NCBI GenBank assembly: GCA_025352795.1
Contig: JANXSF010000140.1
Span: 1-53,878, forward strand
DNA: 53,878 bases
Origin: Acidobacteriota bacterium
GTDB taxonomy: Bacteria > Acidobacteriota > Terriglobia > Bryobacterales > Bryobacteraceae
Reading direction: 5' to 3'
Both the position numbers and the translations under genes were made by a program. Under the pieces are notes generated by a model. That model was not told the DNA's origin, made no database searches, and saw nothing but the letters and a program-made list of their open reading frames with translations. This document shows, in pieces, positions 26,761-36,796 of the stretch; within the stretch, counting starts at the first letter, position 1; the number at the start of each line of letters is the position of its first letter.

Positions 26761-29193
26761 CTATGTTCGATTCAAAAACTCAGCGCTGGCAAACAATGCC
26801 TGATACAACCTTGCCCAGGACTCTTGTTCTTTTTTAGCAGCACTCGCCTCTTCTGCTGAACTCCGCACATAGCCTAAAGATTGCTTCAATTCAACGTTTG
26901 TCGGCATTCGCCCATAAACCTGTTCAAATGCAAATTCGACGCGTTTGCTATCTTCCAAAGGCTTTTCCAGCAAATGCTTTGCCGCCCCTTGAGCCTGTTC
27001 CAAAACGAAGGGATTGTTCATTAAGTACAGAGCCTGAGGAGCAACTGTAGTAATGTCACGCAAGCCTTTGGTCTCACTCGGCTCAGGAAAATCGAAAGCC
27101 TGAAATACTAACGGAATAAAGCCCCGCAGAATGGGTAAGTAGACACTGCGATACGTGGCGCTGTTTTCATAACGGCTGACCACTTTGCCGAACCGTATAT
27201 TGATTGGAGCCTGCTTGGGAAGCCGTGAAACCGGCGTTTCTTTGGGGGGTGTCAACGTCAGGTTCCCGGAAATCATCAGCATGGAATCGCGAACTGCTTC
27301 GGCTTCCAACCGTTTGCGACTCATGCGCCAGTTAGCAGCATTATCAGGATCTTTGTTGAAATTCGCCTCATTGTAATCGGCACCCAATTGATAGGTTCTG
27401 CTAAGCATAATTTCGCGAAGCGTCTTCTTTACAGACCAGCCGTTATCCATGAAACGGGCAGCCACAAAATCCAGCAGCTTCTGATTTGCAGGCATTTCGC
27501 CCATCTTTCCGAAGTTGTCCACCGTGCGCACAACGCCGCGACCAAAAAGTTGGTACCACATGCGATTGGCCATTACACGCGATGGCAAAGGACTCTGTTT
27601 GTTGGTTAACCATTCAGCCAATTGCAGTCTGCCGCTTTGCCCTTCGCCGATTTCCGGAACAATCATTCCATCGGGCGTGGCTATTTCCACAAATCCACGA
27701 TGCACTTCCGGACCCAGCTTATGCGGGTCGCCACGCAGATTCACTTTGCAGCTCACCATGGTTTTGGCGTCCGTCGCGCCCATGGCAAACACAGCTCCTC
27801 TGGGGAGTTTGTCCAGTTGATTTTCAATCCCGCGAATTTCTTGAAGAGTGGCTTGCACCTTGTCAACAGCCTGCCGACGCTGCAATTGCAGCAGCCGACT
27901 TTCAGCATCAGATTTTTTCGCAAGCAACTCGGTCCGCGCGGCAATTTGCTCCGGCGTTGGCTGAATGATGACCTCTTCAGGAAGGGTAATCAGTCGCTCT
28001 TCCTGGAAGTAGCTGACACGATTTTTAGGGCGTCGTTCCAGCCCTGTCTTCAATTCAGTAGAACGGAAAATTCCGGCCATCGCGTAATAGTTTGTAGTGG
28101 GAATAGGATCGAATTTATGATCGTGGCAGCGCGCGCAGCCCACCGTCAAACCCATCACCGATCGGGTCAAAACGTTAATCTGCTCATCGGCAACGTCCAT
28201 TGCATACTGCGCCACATCCTGTTCATTCAGGTCGTGTGCGCCTAACGCCAGAAAGCCTGTGGCCACAATCCGATTTTTCTTTTCAGCCTCTGTTGCGGAA
28301 GGCATCAAATCCCCAGCAATCTGCTCTTGCAGGAACACGTCGTACGGCTTGTCCTGATTGAAAGCCTGAATGACGTAGTCGCGATATTTATAAGCGTAAG
28401 GGAAGAGGTAATTTCGAGTGCGACCATTTGATTCGGCAAACCGCGCTACGTCCAGCCAATGCCGACCCCAACGTTCACCGTAACGGGGGCTGTTCAACAG
28501 TCGGTCGACAACTTTTTCAAAGGCCTTCGGATTGCGATCTGCAACGAACGCTTCCACTTCATCCGTGGTTGGGGGAAGTCCGGTTAGGTCAAAGGTAGTC
28601 CGGCGAATCAGGGTACGCCTATCGGCATCGGCAACTGGTGTCAGCCCTTTGGCTTTGTAATTTTCAAAAACAATACGATCAATATCTGTTTTAGCCCAGG
28701 CGTTCTTGCCTGCGGGCACTGTCGGCTTCTTCACCGGTTGAAACGCCCAGAACTCTCGACCTTTTTTCACATCAATGGTAGAAACTTTCCATTCCACTTT
28801 TTCAGCTTCGCGAGGATCTGGAGCACCCATGGCAATCCACTTTTCAAAGTTGCTGACCACATCATTGGATAGCTGACCGCCGGGAGGCATTTTTGGACCT
28901 TCGTAGCGCAGAGCCTTCAGAATCAGGCTTGCTGCAGGCCGATTGGGAACCACTGCGGCACCAGATTGGCCACCGGTACGAATGGCGTCGCGAGTGTCCA
29001 GACGGAATCCACCCATCGCCGCCTTGGCTTCAGCAGAATGGCATCGATAACATTGTTGCGAAAGGACTGGGCGAATTTTTGCTTCAAAAAACTCCAAGGA
29101 TTCGCGGCTCATGGAAGGTTCTGGTGACTTCACATCTGCCGCAATGGCGCTAACAAGGGCCAGAAAACTCAGCGAAAGTACTTTCAAAATCAT
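26761..29193 (-). CDS. PSCyt1-DUF1549-DUF1553 (PSD1) exported cytochrome
   Basis: The protein is about 810 residues long from ATG 29191-29193, which places a signal peptide (ILKVLSLSFLALVSAIAAD) at the N-terminus; the longer frame from 29223 would add ten residues. It has a PSCyt1 domain with CYRCH (48-52), DUF1549 with the second motif CARCHDHKFDP, an alpha-helical stretch (about 415-465), and DUF1553 with ANRMWYQLFGRGVVRTVDNF and a TVAPQALYLMNNPFV end. Unlike the 1047-residue homologue it lacks the LamG domain. It is paired with the DUF1501 gene. Confidence 0.92.
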   Translation of the reverse strand: MILKVLSLSFLALVSAIAADVKSPEPSMSRESLEFFEAKIRPVLSQQCYRCHSAEAKAAMGGFRLDTRDAIRTGGQSGAAVVPNRPAASLILKALRYEGPKMPPGGQLSNDVVSNFEKWIAMGAPDPREAEKVEWKVSTIDVKKGREFWAFQPVKKPTVPAGKNAWAKTDIDRIVFENYKAKGLTPVADADRRTLIRRTTFDLTGLPPTTDEVEAFVADRNPKAFEKVVDRLLNSPRYGERWGRHWLDVARFAESNGRTRNYLFPYAYKYRDYVIQAFNQDKPYDVFLQEQIAGDLMPSATEAEKKNRIVATGFLALGAHDLNEQDVAQYAMDVADEQINVLTRSVMGLTVGCARCHDHKFDPIPTTNYYAMAGIFRSTELKTGLERRPKNRVSYFQEERLITLPEEVIIQPTPEQIAARTELLAKKSDAESRLLQLQRRQAVDKVQATLQEIRGIENQLDKLPRGAVFAMGATDAKTMVSCKVNLRGDPHKLGPEVHRGFVEIATPDGMIVPEIGEGQSGRLQLAEWLTNKQSPLPSRVMANRMWYQLFGRGVVRTVDNFGKMGEMPANQKLLDFVAARFMDNGWSVKKTLREIMLSRTYQLGADYNEANFNKDPDNAANWRMSRKRLEAEAVRDSMLMISGNLTLTPPKETPVSRLPKQAPINIRFGKVVSRYENSATYRSVYLPILRGFIPLVFQAFDFPEPSETKGLRDITTVAPQALYLMNNPFVLEQAQGAAKHLLEKPLEDSKRVEFAFEQVYGRMPTNVELKQSLGYVRSSAEEASAAKKEQESWARLYQALFASAEFLNRT

Positions 29194-29351
29194 ATATTTA
29201 CGTCCAGCGAACCAATAGCGCACCAGATTTTATGTGCACTTCTTAATCTTTACAACCCACTATGGTGAACCCGTGGGTCTGGGGAAAGTTGCACAAACTA
29301 ATCGCCGCGCTTTCCCTTTCGGAAATTCCAAGTAGTACACTGTTACTCACC

Positions 29352-29890
29352 ATGTTGAAAAAATCATCCTCGTCCTGCTAGTTCTTTTGGGCGGATTGCT
29401 TGCGGTAATTATCAGCCGTCCTGAATCCTATCGCGTGGCAAGATCCACAACCATCGCTGCGCCTGCTGCCGATGTGTTCGCACTGGTCAACGATTTTCAC
29501 AATTGGGACGATTGGTCCCCCTGGGCTAAACTCGACGCCGCTATGAAGAAAACTTACGATGGCGCCGCAATGGGCGTAGGTGCGGGTTACTACAGGATTG
29601 GTGACGATAAAGTTGGCGAAGGCCGTATGACAATTACCGAGAGTCAGCCGAACGAGAAGGTGGGCATTAAGCTGGAGTTCTTGAAACCCTTCGCTGCCGT
29701 CAATGCAACCGATTTCACCATCAAGCCGGAAGGCAATGGCGTGACCGTGAATTGGACCATGACCGGACATAACGACCTGATGGGAAAAGCTGCATCGCTC
29801 TTCATGGATATGGAAAAGATGATTGGTGGCGATTTCGAAAAAGGCTTGGCGCAAATGAAAGCACGCGCCGAAAGTAAACCGAAACTGTAA
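29352..29890 (+). CDS. SRPBCC/polyketide-cyclase-like membrane-anchored protein (apparent frameshift near start)
   Basis: The 167-residue open part (from TTG 29387) is an SRPBCC-fold protein: ARSTTIAAPAADVFALVNDF, then NWDDWSPWAKLD and the C-terminal helix MDMEKMIGGDFEKGLAQMKA. The natural start seems to be ATG 29352: read with one extra A in the run of six A at 29358-29363 the N-terminus becomes a lysine-start membrane anchor continuing IILVLLVLLGGLLAVIIS into the known frame, as in relatives. With six A the ATG frame stops after nine codons. It is either a sequencing or real one-base deletion, or translation begins at the TTG. Ligand unknown. Confidence 0.7.
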
Positions 29891-29893
29891 GCC

Positions 29894-31195
29894 CTATTTG
29901 CGATTCATATACTTTTCATAAAGCCTTGTCTGCTTAGTTTCAAGGCTAACATTCTTGCCGCGGATGAATAACATCTTTACCTGCGTGCGGACTTCCAGTG
30001 GATCTCCGTCGGTAACTACGAAATCGGCAGACTTACCTTTTTCAATGGAACCAATCTCATTGCTGACGCCGAAAATTTCTGCAGCGCCGATGGTCAAAGC
30101 CTTCAGAGCCTCTTCATAAGGAAGGCCATAGGCAACAGCGAATGCTGCTTCATAGGGAAGGTTCCTGGCGAATTGATTGTCGTATGTTCCAAAGGCGAAC
30201 TTTATCCCTGCCTTGTAAAGTTGCCCGGGAAGGCTGTATGACGCATCGTAAGGGTCGTCTTCATCTTCCGGCAGACTGGTTGGCTTGCCCACCACAACTG
30301 GGATATTGTTCTGTTTGATCACGTCCAGGGCTTTGCCCGGCTTGGTCACATCCAGCAGGATGATTTTCACATTCTGTTTTTTCGCAAAGGCGATGGCGTC
30401 ACGAATGGTTCGTTCCTTCTGTGCCGCAATCAACAAGGGAACTTTACCTTCCAGCACGGGGATCATTGCATCTAACTGCACATTCAGTTTGAACCCGGCA
30501 GCCTTGGCCATTTTTGCAGCCTGATAATGCTTAGCCGAATCGAAAAACTCTTCCACTTTCTTCAGCTCTGTTTCGTAAGTTTTCTTCGCCTCATTGTAAG
30601 GGATGGGAGTTCCAATGGCCCCTTCGCCGAAAGCTGCACGACGCGTGACAATGGCGGGGAATCGCATCAGCACTCCGGCATTGCGGCTAATGGCCATGTC
30701 CTCCCAATTCCAACCGTCCAAGTGAATCATCGCCGATTGTCCGCGAAGAATGGATTGCGGTCCAGTGCCTGCGCCGCGCCCTGTTTCCGACAATGATGCA
30801 GGTAGAACCAAGGAACTGGTGATTCCATTTACACGGGTCACTGGAATATGTTCGCTGTCTGGATTCACTGCAACCACGGCCCGCACCTGCGGCAGGAATT
30901 CGCCAATCTCATTCGTATCGTTGGATTCGCGGACAGAAGTAACTTCGCTCAATCCCATTTGCGTTGCGCAGTTGATCATCCCAGGATAAACATGAAGCCC
31001 CCTGCCATCGATCACTTTTATGGATTTCGACGCTGTCACCTTGGCGCCGAGCTCCACGATTTTGCCGTTGGCGACAACAATAGAGCCTCCCACAATGTCA
31101 GCGGACGTCACTGGATGGATGGTCACATTGCGCAGAATAAAGGAATCCTGGGCAACCAGCGGGACGGTGAACAGCAAAAACTTAGCGATCTTCAT
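29894..31195 (-). CDS. Exported amidohydrolase-family protein lacking HxH metal motif
   Basis: The 433-residue protein has a signal peptide (AKFLLFTVPLVAQD) and the urease-alpha-like/amidohydrolase frame: N-terminal barrel IVVANGKIVELG, YPGMIN, and the C-terminal LTIGAAEIFGVSNEIGSIEK with GKSADFVVTDGDP. The strand-1 metal motif, HxH after GxxD, is replaced by NCATQM (about 75-80), and I do not find the other histidines. It is probably not a standard metal hydrolase. It overlaps the neighbouring gene by 14 bases. Confidence 0.85.
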   Translation of the reverse strand: MKIAKFLLFTVPLVAQDSFILRNVTIHPVTSADIVGGSIVVANGKIVELGAKVTASKSIKVIDGRGLHVYPGMINCATQMGLSEVTSVRESNDTNEIGEFLPQVRAVVAVNPDSEHIPVTRVNGITSSLVLPASLSETGRGAGTGPQSILRGQSAMIHLDGWNWEDMAISRNAGVLMRFPAIVTRRAAFGEGAIGTPIPYNEAKKTYETELKKVEEFFDSAKHYQAAKMAKAAGFKLNVQLDAMIPVLEGKVPLLIAAQKERTIRDAIAFAKKQNVKIILLDVTKPGKALDVIKQNNIPVVVGKPTSLPEDEDDPYDASYSLPGQLYKAGIKFAFGTYDNQFARNLPYEAAFAVAYGLPYEEALKALTIGAAEIFGVSNEIGSIEKGKSADFVVTDGDPLEVRTQVKMLFIRGKNVSLETKQTRLYEKYMNRK

Positions 31196-32498
31196 TGGTG
31201 GATGGTTTCCTTGCTGGAGTCTTAGATTTTTCTTCCAAAGCTTTCTTCTTGGTTTCCTTGGCTACTCGTTCCGATCCGTCCTGGTCGCGATCAAAGTACA
31301 AATTCCCGTCAATGAAAACTTTCTGCGGCACCGCATAGCTGGAAAGCGGATGCTTGTTCCACACCACTAAATCTGCACTCTTGCCCACTTCAATGGACCC
31401 GATCATATCATCCACTTTCATGTGTCGTGCCGGATTAATAGTCACCAGAGCCAAGGCTTGTTCTTCAGTCAGACCACCGTATTTCATGGTCTTTGCCGCT
31501 TCCGTATTCAGTCGCCGCATCAACCCGGCGTCGTCTGAATTCACCGCAGCCAGCACGCCCTTGTTGGTCATCACCGCCATGTTGTATGGGATGCCATCGA
31601 CCACTTCCATTTTGTAAGCCCACCAATCGCTGAATCCCGATCCGCCCACGCCATGCACCGCCATTTCCTTCGCGATCTTGTAGCCTTCCTGCACATGTTG
31701 AAAAGTGGCAATGCGGAATCCGAATTCTTCAGCCACGCGCATCATCATCAACATTTCATCGCCACGATACGCATGGCAATGCACCAGTCGTTTGCCTTCC
31801 ATGATTTCAACTAGCGGTTCCAGCCGCAGATCGCGCCTGGGTTCCACGGTGCTTGATCCGCCTTTGAAATCAGCCCAAGTTTTTTGATATGCCTGTGCTT
31901 CAGTGAACGCTTGTCGATACACATCCTCCACGCCCATACGGGTGGCTGGATACCGCAGCACCGTCGCTGGTGTGACGGGTCCGTTTGCATTGCCGGAGCG
32001 CTTGGGGTTTTCACCCAATGCAAATTTGATTGAGGGCGGACCGCCTGCAAACAGCATCTCAGCTCCAGATTTTCCCCAACGCATTTTGATCAGTCTGTTC
32101 TGTCCGCCAATGGCGTTAGCGCTGCCATGCAGGATGTTCGCAGTGGTCACCCCACCTGCCAGCGCCCGATAAATGGCTACACTTTCCGGATCTACAAAAT
32201 CCTCAATTCGAACCATGGAAGATACCGATACAGACCCTTCATTGATCCCACCTGCCTGCACCGCAATGTGAGAGTGTGCATCAATCAAACCCGGCGTAAG
32301 GTGCATTCCGCTGGCATCGACGATTCGCGCTCCAGCAGGTGCCGTGATGTTTAGGCCAACCTGCTTGATCTTGCCGTCCTCAATCAGCACTGATCCCTTA
32401 AACGTTCCCTTGGTGATAGTATAGACCGTGGCATTTTGAACGATAGTGGTTTCGGCGAACGTGGCCATTGCAGTTAGTAGATAAAGTGCAAACCTCAT
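31182..32498 (-). CDS. Exported amidohydrolase with intact metal site
   Basis: The 438-residue protein has a signal peptide (ALYLLTAMATFAE) and the full amidohydrolase set: GLIDAHSH (His75, His77), the later HCHAYRGDEM and a HVQEGY histidine, and VNSDDAG with the catalytic aspartate. The C-terminal VTINPARHMKVDDMIGSIE and GKSADLVVWN are typical. Substrate unknown; relatives are annotated as imidazolonepropionase-like or dipeptidase-like. It is the only one of the three with a plausible active site, so it may be the catalytic member. Confidence 0.9.
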   Translation of the reverse strand: MRFALYLLTAMATFAETTIVQNATVYTITKGTFKGSVLIEDGKIKQVGLNITAPAGARIVDASGMHLTPGLIDAHSHIAVQAGGINEGSVSVSSMVRIEDFVDPESVAIYRALAGGVTTANILHGSANAIGGQNRLIKMRWGKSGAEMLFAGGPPSIKFALGENPKRSGNANGPVTPATVLRYPATRMGVEDVYRQAFTEAQAYQKTWADFKGGSSTVEPRRDLRLEPLVEIMEGKRLVHCHAYRGDEMLMMMRVAEEFGFRIATFQHVQEGYKIAKEMAVHGVGGSGFSDWWAYKMEVVDGIPYNMAVMTNKGVLAAVNSDDAGLMRRLNTEAAKTMKYGGLTEEQALALVTINPARHMKVDDMIGSIEVGKSADLVVWNKHPLSSYAVPQKVFIDGNLYFDRDQDGSERVAKETKKKALEEKSKTPARKPSTNEDR

Positions 32499-33823
32499 TT
32501 CTGGTCTCCTGTGCGTGGACGCCTTCCTGTTGCACCTGGTGGCGCCACTGTGGCGGGTGCAGCATCGGGTGAAGGTACAAAGTGAATGCCATCTATAAAT
32601 ACATATTGGATAGTCGACTTCTCAGCCAGCAGATCGCCTTTGCTGATTACCAGGTTGGCAATCTTCCCTTTCTCAACGGAACCTAGCCGGTTGGCGATTC
32701 CGAATATTTCCGCAGTGGAAAGGCTTAAAGCTTTCACCGCATCGTCGTGACTCAACCCGCGTTCTACGGCCAATCGGACGCCTTTTATAAATTCAACGGG
32801 CGTCTGTCCATCGGAGTAAAATGCGAACTTCACGCCATCCTTGGCAAGAGCTGCCGGAGTGCTGGGGGCATTCTCACGAACCTCCAACGTTCGAAGCGAT
32901 TCTTCCGCATCGGGGTCGCCATTGGGAATTTTTGCAGGCCATTTGGCACTCACCAGAACTGACACTTTTCCTTGCTTCAACTGTTCTGATGTCCGGTAAC
33001 CTTCCTGCGCTCCATATAAAACAAACGGCATATTTAATTCCGACGCCAACCGTATCACCCGTTCCATCTCCACTTTCGATCCTGCAGGCAACAGCAATCG
33101 GCCTGATTCCTTGAGTCCTTCCAAGGCTCGATCATATGCCGGACGCTGTTTTCCTGCAGGGTTCGCCTGATACGCAGCCTTCGTTTTTTCGTAGTAATCA
33201 AGGTCGATGAAAATTTGTCGAACGTAGGCGTACACGCCCATACCAGAACTGGGAAATCCACGGGCAGCACCTTGGCCACCAGCTCCTGCAAGGGTCATAT
33301 ATTGACCCGCAGGCGATTCCACAATCATCTTCGAAGGATTGTCACCGGCCATATTTACCACCGCGCCCTGGCCTGCAAATATTCCTGCCGTAGGAAAGGT
33401 AACTACGCTGGTGAACCCGGCGTTGCGTGCGGAATCAATGCGCGGATCGTTGGCCCGCACTTTATCTGCGGCGCGTTCCCAACTGGTAGTGCGAGGTCGA
33501 TCCTCAGGTCCTCGCGCAGGTGGCGTCGCAGGGGCAGTGGTTGTTGGTGTAATAACCGGGGGTGGAATAATTCCAACAGTGCTGAGCCCGTCAATCAAGC
33601 CTGGGTAGACAGTCAGCCCGTCGCCTTCAATGATCCAAGCCCCGGCAGGGATTCTCACGTTTTCACCGACGGCTTCAATCAAGCCATCTTTCAATATCAC
33701 CGTGCCCTTGTACAACACGGGTCCGGAAATGGTTACGATTTTCGCATTGCGGATGGCGACCGTGGTTTGTTTTTGCGCGACCGCAAGCAAAGGGAGACAA
33801 AGGAATGCCAAGCTTTTGATCAC
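32495..33823 (-). CDS. Exported amidohydrolase-family protein lacking HxH metal motif
   Basis: The 442-residue protein has a signal peptide (IKSLAFLCLPLLAVAQ) and the amidohydrolase scaffold (ILKDGLIEAVGENV, YPGLIDGLS, LSLSTAEIFGIANRLGSVEK, GKIANLVISKGD), but HxH is replaced by GLST (about 79-82). A proline-rich segment (around TPTTTAPATPPARG) and a proline/alanine-rich tail are additions. It is the first gene of the operon and overlaps the next by four bases (ATGA). Probably non-catalytic or of changed function. Confidence 0.85.
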   Translation of the reverse strand: MIKSLAFLCLPLLAVAQKQTTVAIRNAKIVTISGPVLYKGTVILKDGLIEAVGENVRIPAGAWIIEGDGLTVYPGLIDGLSTVGIIPPPVITPTTTAPATPPARGPEDRPRTTSWERAADKVRANDPRIDSARNAGFTSVVTFPTAGIFAGQGAVVNMAGDNPSKMIVESPAGQYMTLAGAGGQGAARGFPSSGMGVYAYVRQIFIDLDYYEKTKAAYQANPAGKQRPAYDRALEGLKESGRLLLPAGSKVEMERVIRLASELNMPFVLYGAQEGYRTSEQLKQGKVSVLVSAKWPAKIPNGDPDAEESLRTLEVRENAPSTPAALAKDGVKFAFYSDGQTPVEFIKGVRLAVERGLSHDDAVKALSLSTAEIFGIANRLGSVEKGKIANLVISKGDLLAEKSTIQYVFIDGIHFVPSPDAAPATVAPPGATGRRPRTGDQK

Positions 33824-34057
33824 AGATTGAATAGCCCCTAATTGAGTTCATCTTAGATGGTTCGGCGGTGAATTGCCAGTTTTTGATTGTCGACGAACAC
33901 CAGTGAAATCGGTGCTTCTAAATGAGTTCAATCCAATATCAGCTCTTCACTGCGAGTAATCTGGTCACAGGTGTGCGGCCCAAGCACAGATCCATCAATG
34001 CACATCCTAATGTTTGCAACAAAAACAGATGGCCCACAGCCTGCAAGTGGTAATGGC

Positions 34058-34714
34058 ATGCGCTCCATTGTCATCACCGTGTTTTTTACACTCTCTCTAT
34101 TTGCCCAATCCGACAAGCCCTACACTTTTTCGGGGGGCTTTAAGTTAGGCGCCCCAATTAATAACCCTTCCTTCCTTTCCCCCTTTATAAATTACTCATC
34201 CAGCCGTTGGACCGGAGGACCCACGGTCGAATTCCATTTGCCGTATAGCTTTTCAATCGAGTTCGATGCCCTATATCGTAATAACCGCACAAACTATTCA
34301 ACGACCTTTCGGCTTGGGTCCAATGTCAATGCTTACAACATCACCAGTTTCCAACAAAAAAACGTATGGGGCCTTCCCCTATTAATGAAGCGGCGATTCC
34401 AAGTTGGACCAGCCCGCCCATTCGTCAGCGCGGGCTGGTTTTTGTCGCGTGAATCCACCAAAAGCTCAGCCTTTTACCAGTGTTCCGGACCACAAGGCAG
34501 TTGCCGGCCAGCGGATTATCCAGCCGGGGAACCAACCGGTGGGCAGACCCGTAACTTGTCGTTTCTACATGGACCCGCCGCCGGTGCGGGCCTCGAATTT
34601 AAGACCCGGTATGTGACCATCACCCCCGAACTACGCTTCAACCGTGCGATCAATAGCTACCCCCGCGATAACCGGTTTACAGGTATGGTTGGCTTCACAT
34701 TTGGAAAAAAATAA
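34058..34714 (+). CDS. Outer-membrane beta-barrel-like protein
   Basis: The 218-residue protein starts at ATG 34058 with a signal peptide (RSIVITVFFTLSLFAQSD). Alternating aromatic strands follow (FSGGFKLGAPINN; FSIEFDALYRNNRTNY; GLEFKTRYVTITPELRF; TGMVGFTFGKK end). The last strand ends with Phe-Gly-Lys-Lys rather than a terminal aromatic. This is the pattern of small outer-membrane beta-barrels. The frame has an upstream ATG at 33971, but that would bury the signal peptide. Function unknown. Confidence 0.72.
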   Translation: MRSIVITVFFTLSLFAQSDKPYTFSGGFKLGAPINNPSFLSPFINYSSSRWTGGPTVEFHLPYSFSIEFDALYRNNRTNYSTTFRLGSNVNAYNITSFQQKNVWGLPLLMKRRFQVGPARPFVSAGWFLSRESTKSSAFYQCSGPQGSCRPADYPAGEPTGGQTRNLSFLHGPAAGAGLEFKTRYVTITPELRFNRAINSYPRDNRFTGMVGFTFGKK

Positions 34715-34749
34715 TGCAAGTCGACGGGTGATTTTTTATAGTAGTCGGA

Positions 34750-35487
34750 ATGCCTACTGAAAACGACCTTCTCGGTCACTTCGAATGTCATTCCCCGCAA
34801 AAGATTCGCGACGTCTTAGCCGCTGGAATCAGCCCTACAGAGCCGATTCGTGGCAAGGCCCCCATCGTCTGCCTGATTGAAATGTATCTCCGCTCTCCGA
34901 AATTTGTAGAGTGTCTGCAAGTGATGCTGGATGCTGGGGCCGACATTGACGATCCCATTCTGAAAGCCATTCTGCTGGACAATGCAGGCACTCTTCAGCG
35001 GGTGTTGAAATCGACTGATCTGAAGCGTAAGCACTCCATGGAATGCACGTTTACTTCGTTAAAAGGAGTAACCGCGCTTCACATCTGCGCAGAATACAAT
35101 TCCGTGCGTTGCGCTGCTGTTCTTGTGAAAGCTGGAGCGAACGTCAACGCCCGTGCCGCAGTGGACGCCGATGGGCTGGGCGGGCACACGCCTCTTTTCC
35201 ACACGTTGAATCAGCACAAAAACTTTTGTCGACCCATGATGGAACTGCTAATCAAAGCAGGGGCCAAGTTGGATGTTCGATTGAAAGGGCTGGTGTGGGG
35301 CGGTGGGTTTGAATGGGAGACCGTCCTGTTCGACGTCACTCCCATTTCTTACACGCAGTGCGGGCTGATCAAGCAGTTCCAACGCGACGAAACCGAGATT
35401 TACAGCAACGTCAATTATCTGTATAAAAAGTTAAACGGCAAGAAGGCACCCATTCGAAACGTGCCCAACAAATACTTGCTTACGTGA
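34750..35487 (+). CDS. Ankyrin-repeat protein
   Basis: The 245-residue protein contains ankyrin-type repeats: CLQVMLDAGADIDDPILKAI, TALHICAEYNSVRCAAVLVK with AGANVNARAA, TPLFHTLNQHKN with MMELLIKAGAKLD. No signal peptide or membrane segment is seen, so it is probably a cytoplasmic protein-binding protein. Its end overlaps the stop of the opposite-strand regulator by eight bases. Partner unknown. Confidence 0.85.
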   Translation: MPTENDLLGHFECHSPQKIRDVLAAGISPTEPIRGKAPIVCLIEMYLRSPKFVECLQVMLDAGADIDDPILKAILLDNAGTLQRVLKSTDLKRKHSMECTFTSLKGVTALHICAEYNSVRCAAVLVKAGANVNARAAVDADGLGGHTPLFHTLNQHKNFCRPMMELLIKAGAKLDVRLKGLVWGGGFEWETVLFDVTPISYTQCGLIKQFQRDETEIYSNVNYLYKKLNGKKAPIRNVPNKYLLT

Positions 35488-36796
35488 TGCCCATTCGTTC
35501 CAACTTGCGGTAAAGCGTCTTGCGTTCAATGCCCAGCAACTTGGCCGCATGAGTCTTGTTACCACCGACGGCTACCAGCACTTTGCGAATCTGATCGGAT
35601 TCCGCATCGGCCAGGGATTCACTAGTCTGCTCGCGATTATCCATGGCATGAATCGCCTCGCGCACGGCTGCTTCGTCAATTTTGCCTTGCGGCGCAAGAA
35701 TCACCAACCGCTCCATCATGTGCTGCAACTGCCGTACATTGCCGGGCCACAAGTAGCTGTTGAACGCTTTCAATCCACTCTCTTTGATTTCCGCAGTCTG
35801 CGCGTACCGTTCGTTATAACGCACCAGAAATGTTTGCGCTAGCAATGGAATATCCCCACGACGTTCCCGCAACGGTGGCATGGTGATGGTGACCACGTTC
35901 AGCCGAAATAACAGATCTTCTCGGAAGCGTTTTTCTTCAGCCATCTTGCGAAGACTTTTATTGGTGGCCGCCACAATGCGCACGTCCACTGGCTTTGAGC
36001 GCGCTGCACCCACCGGACGCACTTCGTGCTCCTGCAGGAATCGCAGCAGCTTCAATTGAAACGCCTGATCAATTTCCCCGATCTCATCCAGGAATACCGT
36101 GCCTTGGTTGGCTGCTTCAAACACGCCGATACGATCCCGATCAGCGCCGGTGAATGCGCCTCGCATTGCCCCGAAGAGTTCACTTTCCAGCAGCGATGGT
36201 GTGATGGCCCCGCAATCCACAGCCACAAACGGCTTGTCCGTTCTCTGCGAATAGCGGTGCACCATGCGGGCAATTAATTCCTTGCCGGTGCCGGTCTCCC
36301 CTTCAATCAAAACAGTAGCTGTGGTGGGTGCCACTTTGGCGATGGTCTTGAAAATTTCCATCATCCCGGCAGAACTGCCAATCATGTCCGTGTCCGGAAT
36401 ATCTTCGATCCAAACACCTTTTTCATCGTCCGCTTCAAACGATTTTTCAGCACGCTTGACAACGTCCATCAGGTCATCCAGCTCGAACGGCTTGGCCAGA
36501 TAATCGAACGCTCCGCCGCGAGTGGCCGCCATCACCGTTTCCATACTCCCGCGACCCGACATTAGGATGACCGCACACTCAGGATTGGCGTTTTTCGCAG
36601 CACTCAATACATCAATGCCAGTGCGTTCATCCAGGTAAATATCGGAGATCACAATGGGGTAACTGCCTTCACTCAACCGTTTCAAAGCGTCGCGTGTGGT
36701 GCCCACCGCCTCCACTTGATAATTTTCAAACTCCAAGAATTGCGATAGAGTCAGGCGCAGCCCGTTATCGTCTTCTACTAAGAGGATGCGTGACAA
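35480..36796 (-). CDS. NtrC-family sigma-54-dependent response regulator
   Basis: The 438-residue protein has a receiver domain (residues 1-120; Asp52 in VISDIYLDE is the likely phosphorylation site), an AAA+ domain with Walker A GETGTGKE and the sigma-54 contact motif GAFTGA ([14 protein letters not shown]), and a Fis-type C-terminal HTH ([20 protein letters not shown]). It would activate sigma-54 promoters when phosphorylated. The gene overlaps the histidine kinase by 19 bases, so that is its likely partner. Target promoters were not identified. Confidence 0.95.
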   Translation of the reverse strand: MSRILLVEDDNGLRLTLSQFLEFENYQVEAVGTTRDALKRLSEGSYPIVISDIYLDERTGIDVLSAAKNANPECAVILMSGRGSMETVMAATRGGAFDYLAKPFELDDLMDVVKRAEKSFEADDEKGVWIEDIPDTDMIGSSAGMMEIFKTIAKVAPTTATVLIEGETGTGKELIARMVHRYSQRTDKPFVAVDCGAITPSLLESELFGAMRGAFTGADRDRIGVFEAANQGTVFLDEIGEIDQAFQLKLLRFLQEHEVRPVGAARSKPVDVRIVAATNKSLRKMAEEKRFREDLLFRLNVVTITMPPLRERRGDIPLLAQTFLVRYNERYAQTAEIKESGLKAFNSYLWPGNVRQLQHMMERLVILAPQGKIDEAAVREAIHAMDNREQTSESLADAESDQIRKVLVAVGGNKTHAAKLLGIERKTLYRKLERMGIT

